64,000 nucleotides of DNA from JBKEAR01 sp047972425 (lineage in GTDB: Bacteria > Pseudomonadota > Alphaproteobacteria > JBKEAR01): positions 4,558-68,557 of the forward strand of contig JBKEAR010000019.1 in assembly GCA_047972425.1 (NCBI GenBank). The letters are read 5' to 3'. Under the pieces are notes generated by a model. The model was not told the DNA's origin and searched no databases. It saw only the letters and a program-made list of their open reading frames with translations. The number at the start of each line of letters is the position of its first letter. Within the stretch, counting starts at the first letter, position 1. Shown piece after piece: positions 29,032 through 37,655 of the stretch. A program made the translations under genes and the position numbers.

Positions 29032-29296
29032 TGTTTTTTATGTATGGGGCTTTGCCCGTCATGCTGAAAGCATGCCTAATATATAGTTGCTGAAAGCATG
29101 CCTAATATATAGTTGGCTTGTCTCCGACAAGACCCCCCACAATGCAAGCGTTGACCTGAAGGGAAAACCCATTGGTTTTCCTATGCTTTATTCTGTAACA
29201 CTTAGTAGTCATTCCTGCTTTCGCAGGAGTGGCGGGGTATTTATACAAAGGAAAAACCCATTCGGTTTTTCTGTGTTATATTCTGTTGCATCTTCA
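29032..29296. repeat. Gene-free region with tandem repeat and three-base-loop hairpins
   Basis: No gene is supported. It contains GGGC-ttt-GCCC (29047-29057) and CATGCT-gaa-AGCATG (29060-29074). Two exact tandem copies of a 26-base unit (29064-29089 and 29090-29115) follow, then CTTGTC-tcc-GACAAG (29117-29131, also found at two other loci). A TCCTGC-tttc-GCAGGA hairpin near 29216 and two loosely similar AAACCCATT-GGTTTT segments are also present. Confidence 0.75.
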
Positions 29297-30118
29297 TTAT
29301 GTACCATACCAATAATTGGCGGTAACGCCGCCATCGATGAGGAAGTCGGAGCCGGTGATAAAAGTACCGTCTTGCCCCATAATAAGGGCGGCGAGGGCGG
29401 CAATTTCATCGGAGGTACCCGCACGTTTTGCCGGGCAGGTTTCTATCATTTGCCGGTAACCCGCACCCCGTGGCCCGTTCAGTTCATCATTCGCCAAAGG
29501 CGTTATAACGATTCCCGGGCTAATACTGTTAACCCTTGCACCACGTTTTCCCCATTTTACCGCTTGAGCCATAACACGCAATGCATTGCCCCGTTTAGAA
29601 AGCTGATAAGCATGGAGTGTATCTTTAATTGCATCCGCACTTAACATCGGCAGATCCAAAAGGGCTTCGGTTGGGGTGGTGGCCAATGCTGTATCTTGCT
29701 CGGCCGATAAGGCCGCTAAACGATGCCCCGAGTGCGATGCAATCACCAGCGCCGAGCCACCGGGGGCAATCACTGTGCCGAATTCTTCTAATATCATCGC
29801 CGTACCATACTAATCGACCTGTCATAGGGTTTCTATCGGCGCTTGGGAAGGTGTTACGCCGGCAGCATGGATAAGCCCTGTAATATCCCCAATTTTTTGG
29901 GCTTGGGTTATCAGCGCTAAAACAGAAGTGCGCGATGATACATCAACCGTTGCCGCATGGGTTGTGTAGCCTGCATTATAAAGAGTTTGAGCGGCATCTT
30001 GCGCATTTTTCGGGTTAATATCGGCAAAAATAATATGCTTGCCTACACCCACGCGCCGAGCAATAGCTTGGCCGATAAAACCAGAGCCGACAACGGTAAT
30101 TACTTGATTTTGTTTCAT
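29297..30118 (-). pseudogene. Short-chain dehydrogenase/reductase broken by two in-frame stops
   Basis: One continuous 274-codon frame encodes an SDR-like NAD(P)-binding protein. It has an N-terminal VVGSGFIGQAIARRVG glycine motif, a HAAGV segment, YQLSKRG with the catalytic Tyr and Lys, and a C-terminal FITGSDFLIDGG. The frame is interrupted by TGA at 29822-29824 and TAG at 29810-29812, only three codons apart, with no frameshift. The N-terminal piece alone (98 codons) lacks the catalytic residues. It lies 12 bases after the NAD-binding gene and probably belonged to the same operon. The close pair of nonsense codons suggests recent loss, unless one is a sequencing error. Confidence 0.85.
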
Positions 30119-30130
30119 AATTCTCTCCTT

Positions 30131-30724
30131 TTATAAATGATGAACACCTAAGCTTTGTTGAATGCCAAAATTGGGGGTCGTTGCAAGCTTAACGATGAGA
30201 TCGGCCACGCTTTTACGCGATACGGTGGCATTAGCATTTTTAAAAGGCTCGTTCCTTTGGGTTGTGCCATAGTGAATTTCATCATTGTCATTGAGCCATT
30301 CGGGGCGAATGATAGTATAATCCAAGCCCGATTGCTCAATAAGCGCGGCAGAGTCCCGATAAGGGTTTAAAACTGGGTTATAATTTTGCCCCGGTATTTC
30401 GCCGTAAATACCCATAGAGCTAATGAAGATAAGCCGGCGGATATCATGGTTGTTCATGGCGGCGATAATGGCCTGTGCTTGCGCTTTCATATCGCCCGAT
30501 AGATTGGCATATACAACATCTTGCCCAATCATCGCTTGGCTTAACTTATTTGTATCGGTTGCATCGCCTTCTATAATCGTAATACGGTTGTTATCTTTTC
30601 GTTGTTGTAGCCGTTTGGCATGGCGTAAATACAGGGTTAAATGGGCATCGGTACGCTCTAAAAATAGGTCTGTGGCATATTGCGCAATTTGGCCGTAAGC
30701 CCCTATAATTAAAATATTCTTCAT
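30131..30724 (-). CDS. NAD(P)H-binding protein, atypical SDR
   Basis: The 197-residue product starts with the Rossmann motif ILIIGAYGQIAQYATDLFLE and has VVYANLSGD, LIFISSMGIYGEIPGQ and DYTIIRPEWLNDND. This matches NAD(P)-binding proteins of the NmrA/YwnB-like extended SDR group, often annotated as saccharide- or quinone-related reductases. The substrate is unknown. It is the first gene of a two-gene minus-strand unit; the second gene is a pseudogene. Confidence 0.82.
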   Translation of the reverse strand: MKNILIIGAYGQIAQYATDLFLERTDAHLTLYLRHAKRLQQRKDNNRITIIEGDATDTNKLSQAMIGQDVVYANLSGDMKAQAQAIIAAMNNHDIRRLIFISSMGIYGEIPGQNYNPVLNPYRDSAALIEQSGLDYTIIRPEWLNDNDEIHYGTTQRNEPFKNANATVSRKSVADLIVKLATTPNFGIQQSLGVHHL

Positions 30725-30845
30725 GTTACCTCTTTGAAATTTATAGTAAAAGTAATTTTTGTTTCGATAATATTAAAATAGGCTTTATACGTAGTTTTGT
30801 CTTGCCTAATACTCTAAAATAGTTACCTATTCGGCCAAAAATGCA

Positions 30846-31487
30846 CTAGCTTTCATCGAGCAATGCCATATACTCTGCCCTTGGGATCTCACGGCCGCCA
30901 AATTGGGCAATAACCGATGTTGTCATTTGGGTGTCTACCCATGTAAGCCCCTGTTTCTTGAGATGTTTAATCATCTCTACCAAAGCCAATTTCGATGCAT
31001 TGCTGCGCTTCATAAACATGCTCTCACCCGAAAAATGGCCATTAACTTGCACCCCATAGAGGCCGCCGATAAGCGCATTGCCTTCCCAAACCTCACAAGA
31101 TTGCCCATAACCTTGCTCGTATAATCGGGTATAACCGCGGATCATTGCGCGGGTAATCCATGTGCCGTCTTGCCCTGCCCGCGGGGCTTTGGCGCATTCG
31201 ACCATAACCTCGGTAAATGCCTGATTAAACGTGACTTTATAAGGATGTTTTTTATACCAGCTTTGGAAACGCCGGGGCAAATGAAGCTCCTTAAAGAACA
31301 GCACACCGCGCATGGGCGGGGCAAACCATAATAGGGGTTCGCCTTCGCCAATCGGCCAAGGGAAGATGCCATTTGCATAAGCATCGAGCAAGAGATCGGT
31401 CTCAAAATAACCACCCATGGCTAATACGCCATCGCTATCGGCCTCATTGACATCGGGGAAGTATAAACTCATGCGGTTTTTGTCCAT
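30846..31487 (-). CDS. aat: Leucyl/phenylalanyl-tRNA--protein transferase
   Basis: Aat adds Leu or Phe to proteins with N-terminal Arg or Lys, marking them for ClpS-ClpAP degradation (N-end rule). The 213-residue protein has VLAMGGYFETDLLLDAYANGIFPWP, LLWFAPPMRGVL and FSGESMFMKRSNASKLALV, all characteristic of the family. The start could be 31487 or the internal ATG five codons later. It stands alone and diverges from hsp20. Confidence 0.95.
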   Translation of the reverse strand: MDKNRMSLYFPDVNEADSDGVLAMGGYFETDLLLDAYANGIFPWPIGEGEPLLWFAPPMRGVLFFKELHLPRRFQSWYKKHPYKVTFNQAFTEVMVECAKAPRAGQDGTWITRAMIRGYTRLYEQGYGQSCEVWEGNALIGGLYGVQVNGHFSGESMFMKRSNASKLALVEMIKHLKKQGLTWVDTQMTTSVIAQFGGREIPRAEYMALLDES

Positions 31488-31645
31488 TTATATCCATTAA
31501 TAAACATGTTTATTCTGATTATACGCCATCTATTTTGATTAAAAAACCGATATTTTATGATTATATTTATGGTTTGATAGGCCGCTTAAAAGGGTGAATA
31601 GGGCAAATATCGGATATAAATGGATATATTTGGCAGCGATTTACC

Positions 31646-31676
31646 CTTGACGAAACAATGGGTGCCGACCTATCTT
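31646..31676 (+). promoter_or_regulatory. RpoH-type heat-shock promoter of hsp20
   Basis: CTTGAC (31646-31651), a 17-base spacer and CCTATCTT (31669-31676) resemble the alphaproteobacterial RpoH consensus (CTTG and CYTATNT). It lies 31 bases before the small heat-shock gene, fitting its expected regulation. Confidence 0.65.
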
Positions 31677-31706
31677 AAATGCATAAAAATATAATGGGAT
31701 AATAAA

Positions 31707-32117
31707 ATGACACGCGCACCATTTAATAACTCGCTGATGTTAGGCTTTGAGCATATGGAAAGACTGTTGGACAGAGCTAATCGGAGCTCCGATGGCTATC
31801 CGCCTTATAATATTGAGCATTTATCCCAAGATAAATTCCGTATCACCATTGCGGTTGCCGGCTTTACCATGGATAACCTTAATGTGAATATCGAGGATAA
31901 TCAGTTGGTTATCAAAGGCCAACAGGTCGATGACGGCTTAGAGCGTGTATATATTCACCGGGGCATTGCAGCGCGCCAATTCCAAAAGGCCTTTGTTTTG
32001 GCCGAGGGTGTAGAGGTGGAGCGCGCTTGGTTAGAAAACGGTTTGCTTAATATCGATCTCACCCATATCCGCCCCGAGCCAACCATTCGTAAAATTAATA
32101 TTGAATTTACAGATTAA
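31707..32117 (+). CDS. Small heat-shock protein, Hsp20/IbpA family
   Basis: This ATP-independent holdase binds unfolding proteins. The 136-residue product has the alpha-crystallin domain (about residues 30-125), including YNIEHLSQDKFRITIAVAGF, and a C-terminal segment near GLLNIDLTH. The IbpA-like N-terminus reads LMLGFEHMERLLDRA. It has an RpoH-like promoter and is followed by a DUF1150 gene, the common alphaproteobacterial pairing. Confidence 0.94.
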   Translation: MTRAPFNNSLMLGFEHMERLLDRANRSSDGYPPYNIEHLSQDKFRITIAVAGFTMDNLNVNIEDNQLVIKGQQVDDGLERVYIHRGIAARQFQKAFVLAEGVEVERAWLENGLLNIDLTHIRPEPTIRKINIEFTD

Positions 32118-32230
32118 TTATTATATTTCGGTATTTTATGATTTGTATCAAATTTTCTTGAATATCTTATTAATCAAAAACTAAATACCATATACATATT
32201 AAGAAACAACTTTAAGGAAAGTTTTTTAAT

Positions 32231-32491
32231 ATGGTCCGCCCTTCTGAATGCGCAACCCCTTGGAAAGACATGGCAACCGAGCTTGCCAATGCGGGTAATT
32301 TAAGCCATAACGACTTTGCAGCACTTGGCATGGCGAAAATTGTTTATTTAAAATTAGTCGGCACGCCAGATGCACCCTATGATTTCCAAATATTTTCGGC
32401 CAATGGGCAAATGATGTATGAAACCAAAGATATTGATTTACTGCTCGATTGGATGTTGGTTCAAGATGTTATACCGGTAGCGTTGCATTAA
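32231..32491 (+). CDS. DUF1150 family protein
   Basis: This 86-residue cytosolic protein matches the alphaproteobacterial DUF1150 family, which often follows an hsp20 gene. Recognisable segments are LSHNDFAALGMAKIVYLK and FQIFSANGQMM. Function is unknown; the association suggests a role in stress response. AAGGAAAG precedes the start. It lies 113 bases after hsp20 and may be co-transcribed. Confidence 0.88.
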   Translation: MVRPSECATPWKDMATELANAGNLSHNDFAALGMAKIVYLKLVGTPDAPYDFQIFSANGQMMYETKDIDLLLDWMLVQDVIPVALH

Positions 32492-32607
32492 TTATCCCCT
32501 ATTGGGGGTGGTGTAAATATTGTTAAACCCTAATGAAAGCTAAGGCTTTATCATCACAAATTCTTATGCTATATTGAATAAAATTTATCAAATATTAGGG
32601 GAATAAA

Positions 32608-33258
32608 ATGAAGCGTTACGCAGAATTTAGAAATTTAATCGAGGTTGATCATCCACTCATTGCCGACCGTTTAACCCGCCTACGGGAAGAAAAAACGGGC
32701 ACGGCATCTTTTCGCAATATCTTATCGCATATCTCGCTATTATTAAGCTATGCGGTAACATCGGAGCTTAAGCCTTCTACCCGCAAAATCCAAACCCCCA
32801 TTTGCGAAATGGAAGCCCCTTGTTTGGGCGAGCCAATGCCCTCGATTATTCCGGTATTGCGTGCCGGTTTGGGGTTCTCTGATAGTTTAATGCAGCTCAT
32901 GCCCGAGGCCTCGGTGGGGCATATTGGTGTTATGCGGAATGAGACAACCCATCGCCCCGAGGAATATTTGGTGCGCCTACCTAAAGATATCGGGCAACGT
33001 TATATTTTGACCGACCCCATGTTGGCCACCGGCTATTCGGCTGCCCATGCCATTGATGTGTTGAATGAAAACGGCATTGAAGATGAGCGGATTATTATGA
33101 TGTCGCTCGTTGCTGCGCCCGAAGGGGTTAAGGTAATGCAAGATAAACACCCGAAAGTGCTTATTTATACCGCCGCACTCGATGACCATTTAAACGAAAA
33201 CGCCTATATTGTGCCCGGCCTTGGCGATGCGGGTGATCGTTTATTCGGTACGGTTTAA
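32608..33258 (+). CDS. upp: Uracil phosphoribosyltransferase
   Basis: Upp converts uracil and PRPP to UMP in pyrimidine salvage. The 216-residue product has VLRAGLGFSDSLMQLMPEA, the PRPP loop LTDPMLATGYSA and the uracil-binding C-terminus YIVPGLGDAGDRLFGT. It appears as a single-gene unit with AGGGGA before the start and a terminator after it. Confidence 0.97.
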   Translation: MKRYAEFRNLIEVDHPLIADRLTRLREEKTGTASFRNILSHISLLLSYAVTSELKPSTRKIQTPICEMEAPCLGEPMPSIIPVLRAGLGFSDSLMQLMPEASVGHIGVMRNETTHRPEEYLVRLPKDIGQRYILTDPMLATGYSAAHAIDVLNENGIEDERIIMMSLVAAPEGVKVMQDKHPKVLIYTAALDDHLNENAYIVPGLGDAGDRLFGTV

Positions 33259-33306
33259 CCTGCTACAAACGCGTTTATTATAGCCAAAATATAGGCTTAT
33301 CATCTT

Positions 33307-33337
33307 GAAAAAGGGAGCATTTCGCTGCCTTTTTTAT
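33307..33337 (+). terminator. Terminator after upp
   Basis: AAAAAGG and AGC arms pair with GCT and CCTTTTT around a small loop with one G-G mismatch, followed by a T run. Confidence 0.75.
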
Positions 33338-33413
33338 ATTGTATAAACAATTGACGCAATATGACACCTATGATTTATTAAACCTTAGGTTATGTTGATA
33401 AAGGAGAAAGAAA

Positions 33414-34958
33414 ATGCGGATAGAAGGTGGATTATTATTGGCAACCATGCTTATGGCTTTGTCGGCAGGGGCAGATGAATGTGCCGATTTAAGCCAAACA
33501 CAGCTCCCCAATGTGCAAATAAATGCAGCCAGTTTACAAGCCGAGCAAATTTTACAGCCCGATGCCAATAGCGGGCTTACAGGCAGCGGCGTTACAGAAA
33601 ACACCATTGGCGCCCATTGTTTAGTTGAGGGCAAAATAGAAGATCGCCAAGGGGTGAATGGTCAATATGGTATTCGCTTTCAGCTCCGTTTACCCACCAC
33701 ATGGAATGGCCGATTAATGTTCCAAGGGGGTGGCGGTATGGACGGCTTTATTGCGCCGGCTATTGGTGCAGTCCCTAGTAATGGTTCATCGGCTGTGCCA
33801 TCGTTAAGCCGGGGTTATGCGGTGGTGAGTATGGACGGCGGCCATGATGGGCACGATGCCGAATTTGCCTATGACCAACAAGCAAGGCTCGATTTAGCCT
33901 ATGCCTCCATTGGCAAAGTAACCCATGTGGCCAAAGCCTTAATTGATAGTTATTATGACCAAGCTTTAGAACATTCCTTTTTTATGGGTTGTTCCAATGG
34001 TGGGCGTGAAGCCATGATGGCGGCACAGCGTTTTCCGTTAGAGTTTGATGGCATTGTGGCCGGTAACCCGGGGTTTCATTTATCGGCAGCCGCTATTGCC
34101 CAAGCTTGGGATGTTAAGCAATTGATGGGCATTGCACCTAATGGTGTATTGTCGCAAGCGTTAACCCAAGCGGATTTAGATGCGGTATCCCAAGAAATTT
34201 TAAAGGCTTGCGATGCCAATGATGGCATAACAGATGGTATTGTGGCCACCCCAAGCCAATGTAATATCACTTTAGATGATATGCCAAATATCTTAACAGA
34301 AGAAAAAATGGCGGCATTAAAAGCCGTTATGGCCGGGCCCCATAATAGCCTAGGTAATGCTTTATATAGCGATTGGCCGTTGGACCCAGCTATCAATACA
34401 GCCGGTTGGCGGTTATGGAAATTGGGATTTTCCGAAACAGAACAACCCGATGCTTTAAATGTATTGATTGGTCGGGAGTCTTTACCCAAATTATTTATAA
34501 CGCCCCCCCTTGCCGAATTGCCGCAAAATATCAACTTCGATACCATTTCGGCACAGGTTGCCGAGATTGGTGCATTAAATGATGCCACATCCACTTATCT
34601 TTCCACTTTTGCTTATAATGGTGGGAAAATGGTGATTTTCCATGGCATGGCCGACCCTGTATTTTCGGCCAATGATATTACCAAATGGTACGAAAAAGCG
34701 ACCAGCAATACAAAAGATGATTTTGCGCAATTATATTTAGTACCCGGCCTTACCCATTGCGGTGGTGGCCAAGCTTTTGATGACTTTGACCCGCTGACTA
34801 TTTTAGAAAATTGGGTGATTAACGGAGAAAAAGTCACACAAATGCCGGCAAAAAGTACGGTATTTAAGGGTAAATCCATGCCCATATGTGCTTACCCGCA
34901 AGAGGCCTATTATACAGGCGATGACCCCAATGATATAGCCAGTTATAGCTGTAAATAA
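33414..34958 (+). CDS. Secreted tannase/feruloyl esterase family protein
   Basis: The 514-residue product has an N-terminal signal sequence (about residues 1-20) and belongs to the tannase family of alpha/beta-hydrolases, which split phenolic esters such as feruloyl-polysaccharides or gallates. The serine nucleophile lies in FMGCSNGGREAMMAAQRFP. The family's Ca-site-like stretch CDANDGITDGIV and the catalytic His segment VPGLTHCGGG are present. Paired Cys residues beside the nucleophile and the His fit the CS-HC disulfide seen in the family. AAGGAG precedes the start. It stands alone, with its own terminator. Substrate is unknown. Confidence 0.87.
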   Translation: MRIEGGLLLATMLMALSAGADECADLSQTQLPNVQINAASLQAEQILQPDANSGLTGSGVTENTIGAHCLVEGKIEDRQGVNGQYGIRFQLRLPTTWNGRLMFQGGGGMDGFIAPAIGAVPSNGSSAVPSLSRGYAVVSMDGGHDGHDAEFAYDQQARLDLAYASIGKVTHVAKALIDSYYDQALEHSFFMGCSNGGREAMMAAQRFPLEFDGIVAGNPGFHLSAAAIAQAWDVKQLMGIAPNGVLSQALTQADLDAVSQEILKACDANDGITDGIVATPSQCNITLDDMPNILTEEKMAALKAVMAGPHNSLGNALYSDWPLDPAINTAGWRLWKLGFSETEQPDALNVLIGRESLPKLFITPPLAELPQNINFDTISAQVAEIGALNDATSTYLSTFAYNGGKMVIFHGMADPVFSANDITKWYEKATSNTKDDFAQLYLVPGLTHCGGGQAFDDFDPLTILENWVINGEKVTQMPAKSTVFKGKSMPICAYPQEAYYTGDDPNDIASYSCK

Positions 34959-34984
34959 AAAGAAGCCTTCGGGCTTCTTTTTTT
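34957..34984 (+). terminator. Terminator after the tannase-like gene
   Basis: AAGAAGCC-ttcg-GGCTTCTT is followed by eight or more Ts, directly after the stop codon. Confidence 0.92.
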
Positions 34985-35021
34985 GACACAATTCCATACC
35001 ATCATATAGGCAAATATGATT

Positions 35022-35380
35022 TATAGTGTAACCAATCAAATTTGGTTACACTATAAAGATGCAAAGCAGCTTTCATTTGCAAAGCAAATGGAGGGGGTGT
35101 TAAGGGGCACAGCCCCTTACAAAAAAACTTGCAGATATAAAATGATAATATTTTTATCCAAAATTCATTGGTTATAGTCTATACATAATAAAATGATTAT
35201 ATAAACATCAGTAATAATTTGATGCTAAGGGGTTTGCAACCCGTAAAGCCGAAGGCTTTCTAAAAAAAGATAACTTGTCTCCGACAAGATATAATTCCCG
35301 CACACAGCTACGCTGTGGGCAACCTCAAAGCATTAGGTAATACTAAAATTTATTATCATTTTAAGTAGTATTACCTATAG
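35022..35380. repeat. Mosaic intergenic repeat block, copy C
   Basis: This gene-free block shares all modules with 5641-5958, but bases 35022-35177 are in the opposite orientation. They start with a palindrome (TATAGTGTAACCAA arms, 35022-35055) and include CATTTGC-aaa-GCAAATG (35074-35090). The following part is in the same orientation and has gained about 45 bases holding AAAGCC-gaa-GGCTTT (35245-35259) and CTTGTC-tcc-GACAAG (35274-35288). The end (35294-35379) carries the CACAGC-tac-GCTGTG and TAGGTAATACT palindromes. Confidence 0.85.
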
Positions 35381-35423
35381 GCTATAACAGACAAATTATT
35401 GATATAATAATTGGGAGCAGGAA

Positions 35424-35979
35424 ATGAAAAAATTTCTATGGTTAGCTTTTATATTCGCTCTTGCCGCTGGGGCGCAAGATAATGAAACACCAAAGCAAAA
35501 TGATGAAGTCATTAATTTTGAGATAACCGATAATGATGAGCTCAATGGCATGTTACAAGCCATTGCCAATGACGATTGGTTTGGGTTTCAAAAGCTGATT
35601 AATGATGGTGTGGATATAAATATTAAGGATAAAAGCGGCGCAACAGCCTTATTATATGCGGTTACCTTTGGTGAAACGGATATGGTTAAGCTGCTTATTG
35701 ATAAAGATGCCGATGTTAATGTGCAAACCGTTGAGCGTAAACTCACGCCCATTATGCTCGCGGCTATGAATGGCAATATAGATATTATTAAGCTTTTATT
35801 GGCCAAAGATGCCACACTCGATGCCCAAAGCCCTTACAGCGGTAATGCAACAGGGTAATTTAGAATTTGCTGATATATTATTAAATGCCGAAAATAACGA
35901 TGGTTATACGGCTGCCGAGTTTGCCACCCAATTTAATCAGGCTGAGCTTGCAAAATATCTACAATCGCTGTTAAAGTAA
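35424..35979 (+). pseudogene. Exported ankyrin-repeat protein with a frameshift
   Basis: The first frame (35424-35858, 144 codons) has a signal peptide (MKKFLWLAFIFALAAGA) and ankyrin repeats such as GATALLYAVTFGETDMVKLL and LTPIMLAAMNGNIDIIKLLL. It ends abruptly at NATG-stop. A different frame then continues the repeat pattern with ALTAVMQQGNLEFADILLN and GYTAAEFATQFNQAELAKYL, ending at the TAA at 35977-35979. A one-base shift near 35825-35835 would restore a protein of about 184 residues. Function is unknown. A sequencing error is an alternative. Confidence 0.78.
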
Positions 35980-36019
35980 AAACAACCCGTAAATCTTGTG
36001 CCAAAAGAGGAATATAATA

Positions 36020-37153
36020 ATGACGATGATACAACGCTTTTTGATGATTATTATGGGCTTTTTTAGTTTATTTGCTCATGCCAATGATGGTGCATTTTAT
36101 GCATCAGGTAACCATTTAATTCCTATTCAGGAAAATAATATTGCTTTAAAAAAAGAAGTACTCACTTTAGATTGGCAAGCAGGTGGTATTTTGGTGAGGG
36201 TGGAATATATATTAGATAACCCTGATACTGCACGCAATTTGCTAGTGGGGTTTGAAGCAAAATCTCCCGAAGGAGATGCTGATATAGAGCCCAAAAAAAC
36301 AGGTAATCCTTATATTACCAATTTTTCGGTGGTCATGAATGGAGAGATGCTTGATCATCAGGTTGCTATTATTGAAAGTAGCGATGATTTGCGAGAATAT
36401 TATAAAAATAACCCAATAAAACCTGTAGACCTTAAAGAGATTGAAGAAGCTTGGGCGGGTAGAATGGAAGATTTTAGATGGGCAGGTAAATATGTATATT
36501 ATTTTGAAGCCCCTTTTAAAAAAGGCCGTAATAGCATTATTCATGAATATTTTTTCGAAAATAGTGCCTCTATAGGTGTACCGTTTGATATGCATTATAT
36601 ATTAACCGCAGCCAACCGGTGGGCAGGGGAAGAAATTGGCGATTTTATGCTGATTATTAGCGGGGTAGAAAATAAAGTATTTTATATGACACAAAGCTTT
36701 TTTGAAAGCCCCGATGAGTGGGAGATGAAAGGTGAAACCAAAATATTACCCTCGCTTTTAAGTGATGAAGGCAAAATGGTACGTTTTAAACCCGAGAGTA
36801 ATGAAATACGCTTTCATAAAAATAATTTTACACCCCAAGGGGAGCTTGAGATATTTGTATTTGATAAACGTTATTTTAGAGAGCCTTTTGATTATCGGGA
36901 ACATCGGTTAGATAGCTTTATCCATAGCGAATATCCCTTAATTTTTAATAGGGCCTATGACGAAGAATCTCATCGGATTTTGCGTAATTTACCCTTTGCA
37001 GCCCGCGGATACACATTTAAAACCCATTATATTCAGCATTATTACGATGGCATGGATTGGTACAAGCCCAACCCCGATTATGTGATCAATCTTAATGAGC
37101 TCACCCCCGAAGAAAAACAATGGCTTGATATGATTAACGCGCAAAAACAGTAA
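36020..37153 (+). CDS. Exported DUF4424/YARHG-domain protein
   Basis: I start at 36020, seven bases after AGAGGA, giving 377 residues with a signal peptide (MTMIQRFLMIIMGFFSLFAHA). The N-terminal two thirds resemble DUF4424, with NDGAFYASGNHLIPIQ and repeated beta-strand segments. The C-terminus has a YARHG-like module (FAARGYTFKTHYIQHYYDG, then WYKPNPDY). YARHG domains are thought to be extracellular and linked to the cell envelope; no function is established. It follows the broken ankyrin gene by 40 bases and may be co-transcribed with it. Confidence 0.75.
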   Translation: MTMIQRFLMIIMGFFSLFAHANDGAFYASGNHLIPIQENNIALKKEVLTLDWQAGGILVRVEYILDNPDTARNLLVGFEAKSPEGDADIEPKKTGNPYITNFSVVMNGEMLDHQVAIIESSDDLREYYKNNPIKPVDLKEIEEAWAGRMEDFRWAGKYVYYFEAPFKKGRNSIIHEYFFENSASIGVPFDMHYILTAANRWAGEEIGDFMLIISGVENKVFYMTQSFFESPDEWEMKGETKILPSLLSDEGKMVRFKPESNEIRFHKNNFTPQGELEIFVFDKRYFREPFDYREHRLDSFIHSEYPLIFNRAYDEESHRILRNLPFAARGYTFKTHYIQHYYDGMDWYKPNPDYVINLNELTPEEKQWLDMINAQKQ

Positions 37154-37655
37154 TAAGATATTTGTTCTTGTTTTGTTCTTTACAAAATAGGTTTTTTATC
37201 GTATAATTTTAACAGAATGAAAAATTGTGATGCGGCCTTGTATAAATAGACTCCGGCTCAAGGCTAAAGTGGCGGCAAGAGTTGTATACCCAACTCTACA
37301 TTCGTCATGCTCAACTTGATTAAGCATCTTTTAAAACTAGATTCGGTCAAGCCGGCAATGACAGCTATAATGATAAGAAACAAAGTCTATACTTTCTGTA
37401 TTTTATAGGTCACTCCTGCATAAGCAGGAGTCTTGTCGTCAATATGAGCTTAGCGGTTATGAAATATTTAAAGCTTCCTGCTTTCGCAGGGTTTTGCCGA
37501 AGGCGAACTCAATATACAAATTTCTGCTTATCCAAAATAACGGCTTAAAACTAAACATATGGAGCATATGTTACAAAAGCTTACCTTTTGTAACATAAAT
37601 TCTATAGACAATTATTGTAACTAATATAAAATTAAAAGAATAATAACAGGAGATT
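37154..37655. repeat. Gene-free gap with hairpin repeats before the secreted esterase
   Basis: No gene is visible in these 500 bases. There are hairpins: ACTCCTGC-ataa-GCAGGAGT near 37412-37431, CCTGC-tttc-GCAGG at about 37477-37490, and ATGTTACAAAAG pairing with CTTTTGTAACAT near 37569-37595. Bases 37475-37508 recur at 38995-39028 with one mismatch, on the other side of the esterase gene. Confidence 0.7.

Noticed and set aside
28849..29067. 72-codon plus-strand frame in the rpoB leader
   Set aside because: No ribosome-binding site, no recognisable protein, and it overlaps the predicted promoter and leader hairpins.
29087..29644. 185-codon plus-strand frame antisense to the broken SDR gene
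   Set aside because: It starts inside the tandem repeat and mirrors the SDR coding frame; the SDR motifs on the minus strand are convincing and this one has none.
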